Positions 18,852 to 26,520 of a DNA stretch of 64,000 bases are shown piece by piece. The position numbers were made by a program, and so were the translations under genes. Origin of the DNA: Lachnospiraceae bacterium (GTDB taxonomy: Bacteria; Bacillota; Clostridia; Lachnospirales; Lachnospiraceae); contig JAILHF010000049.1 in NCBI GenBank assembly GCA_024696005.1, forward strand, positions 1 to 64,000, written 5' to 3'. The notes beneath the pieces were generated by a model, which had not been told where the DNA came from, made no database searches, and saw nothing but the letters and a program-made list of their open reading frames with translations. Each line of letters opens with the position of its first letter. Within the stretch, counting starts at the first letter, position 1.

Positions 18852-19859
18852 ATGGCGGAATACAGGGAGTTTTCTGCAAAGACGGTAAGTGACTGCATAA
18901 CGGATGCCTGCATGACTTTTTCGGTGACCAGTGATCGTCTTGATTATGAAGTTGTTTCGGAAGGTTCTTCCGGATTCATCGGACTGGGCGTGAAGCCTGC
19001 CGTGATCAAGGCTCGCATCAAAGAGGAATCTTTTGAGACTCTTGAGGCTGCACAGGCCGAGATCACTGCGGCTGAGGAAGCTGCCAGAAAAGAAAAGGAA
19101 GAGAAAGAAGCAGCGGAAAAGGCTGCAAAGAGAGAAGCGGAGCGCAAGGAAAATGCGGAGCGTGCTGCTGCGATCCGTGAACGCGAGGGAATTCCCACCG
19201 TTACGGAAGAAGATGAAAGAGCATTCCGTGAGCGCCGCCGCCAGGAACGCCGCGAGCGTGAGAACCGCGGACGCGGACGTCGTGACCGCGATGACCGCAG
19301 AAAAGACCGCGAGGAACGTTTCGAGCCCGCTCCGGTTGAGGAAGTAAGAGAAGAAAAGCCTGCAAAGCCGCTGCGCGAGATCCCCGAAGAGGAGAAGGCA
19401 CAGTTGATCGCACAGGCAGAGAGCTTTTTGAAGGATGTGTTTGCATCCATGAAGATCGAAGCTACGATCAGCAGCAGTTTTGGCGCCGACAACACGCTGA
19501 ATGTGGATCTGGCCGGCGAAGAGATGGGCATCCTGATCGGCAAGCGCGGACAGACGCTGGATTCCCTGCAGTATCTTACCTCTCTTGTTCTGAACAAGGG
19601 CACGGAAGATTACATTCGCATCAAGATCGATACCGAGAATTATCGTTCCAGAAGAAAGGAAACTCTCGAGAAGCTTGCGCGCAACATCGCATTCAAGGTA
19701 AAGCGCGGGCGCAGACCGGTTTCCCTGGAGCCGATGAATCCTTACGAGCGCCGCATCATCCACTCCGCTCTGCAGAGTGACCGCTATGTGACGACGCACT
19801 CCGAGGGTGAAGAGCCTTACCGCAAGGTAGTCGTAACCCTGAAGAATAACGGAAGATAA
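18852..19859 (+). CDS. khpB: RNA-binding protein KhpB (Jag/EloR)
   Basis: A 335-residue protein. The Jag-N domain is at residues 1-55 (YREFSAKTVSDCITDACMTF). A long Ala/Glu/Arg charged linker (about 60-165, coiled-coil-like and very arginine-rich) follows. The KH domain carries IGKRGQTLDSLQYL and the R3H domain has the ETLEKLAR and YERRIIHSALQS region. KhpB pairs with KhpA to bind RNA and affects cell elongation in streptococci. The extended charged linker is longer than in B. subtilis. A strong terminator follows. Confidence 0.93.
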   Translation: MAEYREFSAKTVSDCITDACMTFSVTSDRLDYEVVSEGSSGFIGLGVKPAVIKARIKEESFETLEAAQAEITAAEEAARKEKEEKEAAEKAAKREAERKENAERAAAIREREGIPTVTEEDERAFRERRRQERRERENRGRGRRDRDDRRKDREERFEPAPVEEVREEKPAKPLREIPEEEKAQLIAQAESFLKDVFASMKIEATISSSFGADNTLNVDLAGEEMGILIGKRGQTLDSLQYLTSLVLNKGTEDYIRIKIDTENYRSRRKETLEKLARNIAFKVKRGRRPVSLEPMNPYERRIIHSALQSDRYVTTHSEGEEPYRKVVVTLKNNGR

Positions 19860-19886
19860 GTTTCCGCCCGGAAAAACAAAATGTGA

Positions 19887-19918
19887 AAAACAGTGAGGTT
19901 TGTCCTCACTGTTTTTTT
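19887..19918 (+). terminator. Terminator of the rpmH-khpB operon
   Basis: A 10-bp stem AACAGTGAGG/CCTCACTGTT with a 5-nt loop, running into seven T. Confidence 0.95.
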
Positions 19919-19943
19919 GCGAGCAAAAACTGTTACGGCGTGG

Positions 19944-19949
19944 TATAAT
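19944..19949 (+). promoter_or_regulatory. Extended -10 promoter
   Basis: TGGTATAAT (TGn extended -10) lies 34 nt before the 19983 gene. No good -35 box is seen. Confidence 0.5.
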
Positions 19950-19982
19950 ACGTCTAAAACTTTGTGAAAAGGAGGATGACTC

Positions 19983-20498
19983 ATGGCGGAAGAAATTTTG
20001 ACACTGATGGCAGATCTGGATTTTGAAAACCAGGTCCGGATGTCCGGCTGGTATGATGCTTTGAAGATGGCGGGCTTTGGCGGTCAGCAGACCCCGGGTC
20101 TTCCTTATCATATCAGCATGGCTACGTTTTCCGTGGATAAGGAAGCGGAAGCAATCGAGATCACAAAGAAAGCTGCAGAGGAATTTTCTTCTTTTTCCCT
20201 GGACTTCAGTCATATCGGAATCTTTCCGGGAGGCAAGGTTCTGTTTTGCGCGCCGGAACGAAATGCGCAGATCGAAGCGCTTCATGAGGCCTGTGACCGG
20301 GAATCCATTCATCCTTTTCCCTGGACGCCGCATGCAACAATGCTGATCGATGAGCCGGATGTGATATGCGCTGCACTGCCGGTATTTCTGAAATCATTTT
20401 CTCCGTTTACCGCCAGGATCGCCAGACTGCATCTTTGTGCTTTCTGGCCAACGAGGGAAATACTGTCGCTGGATCTGAAAAAAACGGGCGGAAAATAA
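19983..20498 (+). CDS. 2'-5' RNA ligase/2H phosphoesterase-like protein
   Basis: A 171-residue two-histidine phosphoesterase. The paired motifs are YHISMAT near residue 43 and PHATMLI near residue 120, matching Hx(S/T)x. The family includes LigT-type ligases and cyclic phosphodiesterases acting on RNA 2',3'-cyclic ends or on cyclic oligonucleotides; the substrate here is unknown. It is preceded by AAAGGAGGATGACTC and likely co-transcribed with the following methyltransferase (11-nt gap). Confidence 0.75.
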   Translation: MAEEILTLMADLDFENQVRMSGWYDALKMAGFGGQQTPGLPYHISMATFSVDKEAEAIEITKKAAEEFSSFSLDFSHIGIFPGGKVLFCAPERNAQIEALHEACDRESIHPFPWTPHATMLIDEPDVICAALPVFLKSFSPFTARIARLHLCAFWPTREILSLDLKKTGGK

Positions 20499-20509
20499 GG
20501 AGAAAAATC

Positions 20510-21298
20510 ATGAACAGCAGAAAAGATATCGTAAGCGGATTTTATGATCAGATCGATGAAGACGGAAGGCTTCAGAGAACAAGACATGGCCAGCTGGAAT
20601 ATTTCACGACCATGCATTACATTCATCGCTATTTAAGCGAAGGAGCAAAGGTGCTTGAGGTTGGAGCGGGAACCGGAAGATATTCCATTGCTCTTGCAAA
20701 AGAAGGCTATGATGTGAGCTCTGTTGAACTGGTCGATCACAATCTTGAAATCCTCAGGGAAAACAGCAAAGAGATCGACAACATTTGTTCCTTTTCGGGA
20801 GATGCAACGGATCTGAGCAGATTTGCGGATGATTCCTTTGATGTGACGCTGGTTCTGGGACCGATGTATCATCTCTATGAACCGGAAGAAGTGAACCGTG
20901 CGATCGATGAAGCGATCCGCGTGACAAAAACCGGCGGAGTGATGCTCTTTGCATTCATCTCTATCTTTGCCATCATGTATGCAAACTATTTTTACGGAAA
21001 TTGGGCGGCAGGTGAGGAAGAAAACTTTACGGCCGATTACAAAGTAAGGCATTTCAAGGAGCAGCTCTTTACCGGATATGAGTTGGAGGAATTTGAAGGT
21101 CTGTTCCGGGAAAAGAAGGTGGAGTGGATCACGACCGCAGGTGTTGACGGTCTGCTGGAGCCTTTGGAGAAGCGTGAAGATTTTCGTTTTTCCGATGAGG
21201 ATTTCGAGGCGTTTGCGCGCTGGTATCTGCATTTTGCGGAGAAGCGGGATTTGCTGGGGATTACCAATCATTTGCTGTATATATGTCGGAAGGTTTAG
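20510..21298 (+). CDS. Class I SAM-dependent methyltransferase
   Basis: A 262-residue protein with the Rossmann methyltransferase motifs: VLEVGAGTGRYSIALA (motif I), SVELVDHN (acidic motif II), DATDLSRFADDSFDVTLVLG (motif III) and the TKTGGVMLFAFI loop. The N-terminus and the YHLYEPEEV segment resemble UbiE-like small-molecule methyltransferases. ATG 20510 follows AAGGAGAAAAATC. The substrate cannot be read from the sequence. Confidence 0.8.
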   Translation: MNSRKDIVSGFYDQIDEDGRLQRTRHGQLEYFTTMHYIHRYLSEGAKVLEVGAGTGRYSIALAKEGYDVSSVELVDHNLEILRENSKEIDNICSFSGDATDLSRFADDSFDVTLVLGPMYHLYEPEEVNRAIDEAIRVTKTGGVMLFAFISIFAIMYANYFYGNWAAGEEENFTADYKVRHFKEQLFTGYELEEFEGLFREKKVEWITTAGVDGLLEPLEKREDFRFSDEDFEAFARWYLHFAEKRDLLGITNHLLYICRKV

Positions 21299-21423
21299 GG
21301 AGATTCGCGGATTTCGGGAACGCCATGGTGTTCTCGAAACTGGCTCATAAAAAGAGCAGTTGTCATGGGTGAAGGGTATTCGCCTGATCCCTGCCGATCC
21401 CTTGCCGTGTAGTGAGCATGCGG

Positions 21424-21703
21424 CTTTGCGGGATGAGCAAAACAATAGGCGGAAAGAGCAGAAGACATAAGGGCCGGGCACGTCGCGGAGGAGCCCGTCA
21501 GCTCTTGGAGCTGCATGATGAGAATAGGGACGAGCCGCCATGGATGGCGGATCGAGCGAGAGCCAATACACGGAGGTATTGTCTCGAGCGGTCCCGGGCT
21601 GTACCCGGAATGAAAGCAGCGACTTAGAGCTGCGTGGCTCCGGAGTGGTGCCCGGACTTATGTACTTCTGCTCAGCACCATCCTCTATCCTCATCCCGCA
21701 AAG
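21424..21703 (+). ncRNA. Large structured RNA candidate (unassigned class)
   Basis: There is no convincing gene between 21299 and 21797. The stretch folds by nested perfect or near-perfect long-range stems. P1: 21424-21437 with 21690-21703 (14 bp, CTTTGCGGGATGAG). P2: 21456-21464 plus 21466-21471 with 21657-21662 plus 21665-21673 (15 bp, one internal loop). P3: 21474-21481 with 21648-21655 (8 bp). P4: 21490-21495 with 21636-21641. Inside are short hairpins at 21499-21513, 21535-21550 (CCGCC/GGCGG), 21564-21581 (CAATAC/GTATTG), ~21594-21608 and ~21617-21633. Nested closing of a ~280-nt multibranch is typical of ornate bacterial RNAs. I cannot assign a class; raiA-motif or HEARO-type RNAs are worth testing. 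The strand is inferred from its neighbours. Confidence 0.65.
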
Positions 21704-21727
21704 ACGGCTTGCGAACGAAACTATAGT

Positions 21728-21757
21728 TTGCTATTCTTTTAGAAGACTTGATATAAT
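21728..21757 (+). promoter_or_regulatory. mnmE promoter
   Basis: TTGCTA, an 18-nt spacer and TATAAT, about 40 nt before mnmE and just downstream of the structured RNA. Confidence 0.6.
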
Positions 21758-21797
21758 ACTGCATTCTTAACAAATACTTCTGTAACTCGGAGGGATC

Positions 21798-23201
21798 ATG
21801 AAACAGGATACCATTGCTGCGATTGCCACAGGGATGACTTCCGCCGGGATCGGGATCATCAGGGTGAGCGGCACGGAAGCCATAGATATTATAGATCGCA
21901 TATATCTTTCGAAGAACGGGAGAAAAGCATCGGAGCTTGAGGATCATAAGCTCTGCCTCGGAGATATCATGTCTCCGAAAGGCGAAAAGTTTGATGAAGT
22001 GCTTCTTTCCGTGATGCGTGCGCCGCATTCCTATACCGGAGAAAATACCGTCGAGATCAACTGTCACGGCGGGATTTATCTTTGCGCGAGAGTGCTTGCC
22101 CTGGTTCTTGCAAGCGGAGCAAGAATTGCGGAACCCGGCGAATTTACAAAGCGTGCTTTTTTGAACGGAAAAATGGACCTTTCGCAGGCGGAAGCCGTCA
22201 TGGATCTGATCCGCTCGGAAAACGATTTTGCAGCGAAAAATGCGCTCCGCCAGGTGGAAGGCGCGGTTTATGAGCGCATCAGTTCCCTGCGCGAAAAGAT
22301 CCTTCATGAACTTGCTTATATCGAAGCGGCTTTGGATGATCCCGAGCATTATGATCTTACGGATTATCCCGAGGAGCTGGATGGCAAGGTATGTGATTTC
22401 ATTGAGGAGATCGAGAAGATCCTTCTGGTTTCCAAAAACGGCAGGATACGGAAAGAGGGAATACGCACGGCGATACTCGGAAAACCGAATGCCGGAAAAT
22501 CTTCCGTTTTGAATCTTCTGGCCGGTCATGAAAGTGCGATCGTCACGGATATCGCGGGAACAACGCGCGATGCGATCGAGGAAAGTGTGCGCCTGGGAGA
22601 ATTGCAGTTAAACCTGATCGATACGGCAGGTATCAGAGATACGGAAGATAAAGTGGAGCAGATCGGTGTGGAAAAAGCAATACGGATCGCTGATGATGCG
22701 GATCTGATCTTTTTTGTGGCTGACAGTTCGGCTCCGATCGACGAAAACGACATACAGATAGCGGACAGGATAAAAGATAAGCGTATCATTCTGCTTTATA
22801 ACAAAACAGACCTGCACAGCTTGACCTCTCCGGAGGATATGTTACGACTATTTTCCGATAAAGCCGGGGAAGCCGGGAAGAGATACCCGCTGATCCCCAT
22901 TTCTGCCAAGAACGGCGAAGGTCTTGTTGACCTGCAGAGGACCCTGGAAGAGATGTTCCTTTCCTCGGTATCTTTCCTGAACGAAGATCTGATCCTGACC
23001 AATCTGAGGCAGCTGGAAGAATTACGTCTGGCAAAAGAAAGTCTTTATCTTGTTCTGAATGCGATCCGGAGTTTCATGACCGAAGACATTTTTGCGATCG
23101 ACTTATCAGATAGTTATAAACATCTTGGTTATATCATTGGGGAAGAAATGGGGGATGACCTGGCAGATAAGATCTTTTCCGAGTTCTGCATGGGCAAGTA
23201 G
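21798..23201 (+). CDS. mnmE: tRNA modification GTPase MnmE
   Basis: A 467-residue GTPase that works with MnmG to add the aminomethyl group to wobble U34. The N-terminal folate-binding domain begins MKQDTIAAIATGMTSAGIGI. The G domain, inserted in the helical domain, has GKPNAGKSS (P-loop), DIAGTTRDAI (switch I), DTAGIR (G3) and NKTD (G4). The C-terminus ends FCMGK, the variant of CIGK whose Cys is required. The start follows CGGAGGG. In many bacteria mnmG is next; here it lies 31 kb away. Confidence 0.96.
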   Translation: MKQDTIAAIATGMTSAGIGIIRVSGTEAIDIIDRIYLSKNGRKASELEDHKLCLGDIMSPKGEKFDEVLLSVMRAPHSYTGENTVEINCHGGIYLCARVLALVLASGARIAEPGEFTKRAFLNGKMDLSQAEAVMDLIRSENDFAAKNALRQVEGAVYERISSLREKILHELAYIEAALDDPEHYDLTDYPEELDGKVCDFIEEIEKILLVSKNGRIRKEGIRTAILGKPNAGKSSVLNLLAGHESAIVTDIAGTTRDAIEESVRLGELQLNLIDTAGIRDTEDKVEQIGVEKAIRIADDADLIFFVADSSAPIDENDIQIADRIKDKRIILLYNKTDLHSLTSPEDMLRLFSDKAGEAGKRYPLIPISAKNGEGLVDLQRTLEEMFLSSVSFLNEDLILTNLRQLEELRLAKESLYLVLNAIRSFMTEDIFAIDLSDSYKHLGYIIGEEMGDDLADKIFSEFCMGK

Positions 23202-23209
23202 TCCCCGAA

Positions 23210-23225
23210 TGTTCCACGTGAAACG
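23210..23225. promoter_or_regulatory. parS site 1
   Basis: TGTTCCACGTGAAACG differs from the ParB-binding consensus TGTTTCACGTGAAACA at two positions, keeping the CACGTG core. It starts 8 nt after the mnmE stop, near oriC, as expected for Spo0J/ParB centromeres. Confidence 0.85.
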
Positions 23226-23268
23226 AGTGGATGACATAAAATCGCAACCACAAAATATAGAAAAGGAA

Positions 23269-23284
23269 TGTTCCACGTGGAACA
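23269..23284. promoter_or_regulatory. parS site 2
   Basis: TGTTCCACGTGGAACA is a perfect 16-bp palindrome of the parS type, 59 nt from site 1. Paired sites would help nucleate ParB spreading and SMC loading. parA and parB themselves are not in the window. Confidence 0.88.
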
Positions 23285-23394
23285 TTATGTGGTGGTGATA
23301 AAACTGTAAAATGTGAAACATTTCAATTTTTTGAACGATGGGCTTTTGTACCCGTCTGAGGGCCGGATCGGTCCGGCCGGGTTTGAGGATAAAA

Positions 23395-23820
23395 ATGGAA
23401 AAATACCTGATCCTGATCATACCGCTCTCGATCGTTTTAGCCCTGGCATTCATGTGGCTGATCCAGAGCATTCTTAATCAGAGACACAAACCGTACCTGG
23501 ACGAAAACTGCAGGAACACGAATCTGGAAAAAGTATATATCTACCAGAGAGGAAGAGCTCCGGGTTCCTACACTTGCTTTTCTTTCAAAAATGAGGGAGG
23601 CCGCTGGCATTACGTTCCGGACAAGACTTATATCGGGACCTGGATCCTGAGCTATGTGGTCACGATCGCGATCTGCATATTTGTTTTCTGGAAGACGCAG
23701 ATCCTTTCGTTCAAGCTTTTGATCCTGGTGATCCCGGGCGGCGCTGCATTATTCGCAGTGCTGATAGCGGCTGAGATATTTCTTTCCTATCGGACATTGA
23801 TCCGATTGTTGAAAGAATGA
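23395..23820 (+). CDS. Membrane protein of unknown function
   Basis: A 141-residue protein with an N-terminal helix (YLILIIPLSIVLALAFMWLI), a soluble middle section (YIYQRGRAPGSYTCFSFKN, a possible beta domain) and two C-terminal helices (residues ~80-98 and 106-130). It starts at ATG 23395 behind GAGGAT. The GC-rich hairpin GGCCGG/CCGGCC at 23361-23378 lies before it. I do not recognise the family. Confidence 0.6.
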   Translation: MEKYLILIIPLSIVLALAFMWLIQSILNQRHKPYLDENCRNTNLEKVYIYQRGRAPGSYTCFSFKNEGGRWHYVPDKTYIGTWILSYVVTIAICIFVFWKTQILSFKLLILVIPGGAALFAVLIAAEIFLSYRTLIRLLKE

Positions 23821-23841
23821 GCGGTTTTGCAGGAGAAAAGA

Positions 23842-24360
23842 ATGATTATTATTATCACAGGAGCATCTCATGTCGGCAAAACGGTTCTGTCACAGAGAAT
23901 GCTTGAAAAATACAAATACCCGTATCTTTCCTTAGACCATCTGAAAATGGGATTGATACGAAGCGGCAATACGGAACTGACACCGGAAGATGATGATAAG
24001 CTTACGGAATATCTGTGGCCCATAACCCGTGAGATGATAAAAACCGCAATAGAGAATGAGCAGAATCTGATCGTGGAAGGCTGCTATGTTCCATATGACT
24101 GGAGATCGGATTTTGATGATCGGTATTTAGGGTCGATCAGGTTTATCTGTCTTGCCATGTCAGATGAGTATATTGATTCTCATTTCGAAGCGATCAGATC
24201 GCATGAATCCGATATTGAAACAAGATTCGATGATTCTTGTACGATTGAGCAGATGAAGATCGATAATCGTAAAATGACAGAAGGATTCCGTAACAGCGGC
24301 GAGCATGTTACTATGATCACAGGAAATTATGAGGATACCATAAAAGGTCTGTTGGATTAA
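23842..24360 (+). CDS. P-loop kinase-like protein
   Basis: A 172-residue small P-loop NTPase: Walker A GASHVGKT at residues 7-14, and a short DHLKMGLIRSG region as in adenylate/shikimate-kinase-like or zeta-toxin-like folds. ENEQNLIVEGCYVPYDW fits the Walker B strand and substrate loop. ATG 23842 follows GCAGGAG; an upstream TTG at 23827 is less likely. The substrate is unknown; nucleoside or antibiotic kinases share this build. Confidence 0.65.
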   Translation: MIIIITGASHVGKTVLSQRMLEKYKYPYLSLDHLKMGLIRSGNTELTPEDDDKLTEYLWPITREMIKTAIENEQNLIVEGCYVPYDWRSDFDDRYLGSIRFICLAMSDEYIDSHFEAIRSHESDIETRFDDSCTIEQMKIDNRKMTEGFRNSGEHVTMITGNYEDTIKGLLD

Positions 24361-24372
24361 CGGGGAAACAAT

Positions 24373-24927
24373 ATGGAACTGGACGAAAAATGGATCAGGG
24401 AACATCTTCCGGAAGACTGCAGAAACGAATCGCTTGACTGGTTCGGCGGACTCTATCTTGACGGTCTCAAGGTAATGTCGGAAGGAGAACGCGGCGATCC
24501 GGACAAGCTCCGCTATGAGGCAAAGAATGAAGAGGATCTGAAATGGTGGCAGTTGGATGTCATCTGCAATTTTGTCGGCAAGGCTGACAGTTCCAAAACC
24601 TGGCGCTGGTACAGGGATCATGCAGAAAACGGAGAATGGTATTATGTCGAATACAGAAATTATGACTATGATGCCATTGAAGATCACCGTCTGCCGGGAT
24701 TTGAAAGATATCTCAGGAACCTGAAGCATGCCTTCCCGGAAGATTACTTTCGAAAAAAGGTTGAGGAATACACTGGCCTCATGAACCGCTGGTTTCTGAT
24801 CCCTCACTGGGGATATGATTTTGAGAAGCTGTGTTTTATCGAGATCAGTCATTCAAGGGAATACAGCAGTGATACTGATAAATCGGAAGAAATAAAAGAG
24901 TATAACATCATCCGGATAGAAGACTGA
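24373..24927 (+). CDS. Hypothetical protein
   Basis: A 184-residue soluble protein rich in Trp, Tyr and acidic residues (WRWYRDHAENGEWYYVEYRN). No signal peptide, helix or catalytic motif is seen. It follows the kinase-like gene by 12 nt and probably belongs to the same transcript. The composition resembles small immunity-type proteins, but no family is claimed. Confidence 0.55.
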   Translation: MELDEKWIREHLPEDCRNESLDWFGGLYLDGLKVMSEGERGDPDKLRYEAKNEEDLKWWQLDVICNFVGKADSSKTWRWYRDHAENGEWYYVEYRNYDYDAIEDHRLPGFERYLRNLKHAFPEDYFRKKVEEYTGLMNRWFLIPHWGYDFEKLCFIEISHSREYSSDTDKSEEIKEYNIIRIED

Positions 24928-24952
24928 CGAATACCGGATAGAAAGCAGGATA

Positions 24953-25510
24953 ATGATTGAGATCACATATTTACAACTGTTTCTGTTCATTACGTTCCTA
25001 TGGATCGCTGCCCGTTTTGCGGTAGCGGTGAAAACGAAGACATTCTCTGCAAAGCAAGAGCTTAAGATGCTTTTGGTATATATCTGCATCGTTGTCATTT
25101 GCAGATTCGTGTATTTCGGATTTCATCTGGAAGACGGAAAGATACCGACATTAAAGTTCGGACTTGAAGAAGATCTTCACGACATGATCAGCCTGATCCC
25201 GTTCTACTTTCTGACTGACCGCTATGACGGCTGGCAGATGAACATCATCGGGAACATTGCCATGTTCATACCGGTGGGGATCGTGTGGCCGGTCTGTTTC
25301 GGAAAATTAGATACGATCCTGAAAGCGATCATAGCAGGAGCCGGGTTTTCATTGTTCATCGAAGTGAGCCAGCTGGTTTGCATCGGAAGACATACGGATA
25401 TCGATGATCTGATCTTAAACTCGACCGGTGCGGCGATCGGCGTGTGCATTGTGTTTCTGATCCGCCGAATAAAAAAGGGCTTCGGTCAGAAAAAGGAAAC
25501 AGGCGAATGA
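24953..25510 (+). CDS. VanZ-family membrane protein
   Basis: A 185-residue protein with four to five membrane helices. VanZ features are DMISLIPFYFLTDRYDGWQ, NIIGNIAMFIPVGI, the FIEVSQL helix and RHTDIDDLILNSTGAAIG. VanZ of enterococci gives low-level teicoplanin resistance, while most clostridial homologues have unknown envelope roles. Its stop overlaps the azlC start (ATGA). Confidence 0.88.
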   Translation: MIEITYLQLFLFITFLWIAARFAVAVKTKTFSAKQELKMLLVYICIVVICRFVYFGFHLEDGKIPTLKFGLEEDLHDMISLIPFYFLTDRYDGWQMNIIGNIAMFIPVGIVWPVCFGKLDTILKAIIAGAGFSLFIEVSQLVCIGRHTDIDDLILNSTGAAIGVCIVFLIRRIKKGFGQKKETGE

Positions 25511-26187
25511 AAGAGATCAAAAAAGCATTTTACCGGTCCTTGCCTGTCATGGCAGGTTATGTAGTGCTCGGGACCGGTTTCGGAATACTGCTTCATAATG
25601 CGGGTTATGGTGTATTATGGGCGCTTGCGATGAGCGTATTTATCTATGCGGGATCGATGCAGTATTTGGGCATCAGTCTTCTGACGGGAGGCGCCTCCGT
25701 GATCACCACTGTCATCACAACGATCATGGTTAATGCCAGACATCTGTTTTACAGCATATCCATGATCGATAAGTACAAGAAGACGGGAAAGTACAAGCCG
25801 TACCTGATCTTTGCACTGACGGATGAGACCTATTCGCTTCTATGCGATGACGACGACCATCCCGGGGAAAACTTCAACCGCTATCGTTTTTACGTTTCGT
25901 TTTTCAACCAGTGTTACTGGGTAGCGGGAAGTGTGATCGGTAGTCTGCTGGGAGCGGTGATCCCGTTTTCGACGGAGGGGATCGAATTCTCCATGACGGC
26001 GCTGTTCATTGCATCGTTTACGGAACAATGGATCAATTCGAAAGATCATGTTCCGGCGCTGACGGGACTTGCCTGCACAACGGCATGTCTGATCGTGTTC
26101 GGGCCTGAGAGATTCCTGATCCCTGCGATGCTGCTGATCACCCTGGTACTGACCCTGCTCCGGAAAAGAGAGGAGAAGAAGGTATGA
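25507..26187 (+). CDS. azlC: AzlC-family branched-chain amino acid exporter subunit
   Basis: A 226-residue membrane protein. The N-terminus RSLPVMAGYVVLGTGFGILL and the YAGSMQYLGISLL plus NARHLFYSISM segments are diagnostic of AzlC/YgaZ. It works with AzlD/YgaH to export branched-chain amino acids or analogues. The ATG overlaps VanZ; the azlD ATG overlaps its stop. Confidence 0.93.
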   Translation: MKEIKKAFYRSLPVMAGYVVLGTGFGILLHNAGYGVLWALAMSVFIYAGSMQYLGISLLTGGASVITTVITTIMVNARHLFYSISMIDKYKKTGKYKPYLIFALTDETYSLLCDDDDHPGENFNRYRFYVSFFNQCYWVAGSVIGSLLGAVIPFSTEGIEFSMTALFIASFTEQWINSKDHVPALTGLACTTACLIVFGPERFLIPAMLLITLVLTLLRKREEKKV

Positions 26188-26492
26188 GGGCGGCGATCCT
26201 GATCGCGCTTATGGCGCTCACGACCATGGCACTGCGTTTTCTTCCCTTTCTGGTCTTCGGAAAGAAGACGCCGAAATACATATCCTATCTCGGAAAAGTA
26301 CTCCCGCAGGCGATCATAGCGTTGCTGATCGTTTATTGCCTGAAGGATGTTTCGCTCACGACCCATCCTTTCGGGATCCCCGAGCTGCTTGCGGGCATCT
26401 CGGTTGTCGTGATGCAGGTGTGGAAAAGAAACGCAGTCCTGAGCATCCTGCTGGGAACGGCTTTCTATATGCTGCTGATCAGAGTGATCTGA
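26184..26492 (+). CDS. azlD: AzlD-family exporter subunit
   Basis: A 102-residue partner of AzlC with three to four helices. RFLPFLVFGKKTPKYISYLG and LPQAIIALLIVYCLKD are family hallmarks. It is translationally coupled to azlC (ATGA overlap). No AzlB-type regulator is nearby. Confidence 0.92.
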   Translation: MRAAILIALMALTTMALRFLPFLVFGKKTPKYISYLGKVLPQAIIALLIVYCLKDVSLTTHPFGIPELLAGISVVVMQVWKRNAVLSILLGTAFYMLLIRVI

Positions 26493-26520
26493 GGAAAAAA
26501 AAGTAAAGAGGAGTTGTGTA

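Noticed and set aside
21412-21627. Short ORFs in the mnmE upstream region
   Set aside because: They lack ribosome-binding sites and coincide with the nested RNA stems; the composition is Arg/Gly-rich noise.
23297-23318. Third parS-like site (AATGTGAAACATTT)
   Set aside because: It lacks the CACGTG core.
23341-23378. Intrinsic terminator after mnmE (GGGC..., GGCCGG/CCGGCC hairpins)
   Set aside because: No T-run follows and the hairpins sit directly before the next gene's ribosome-binding site.
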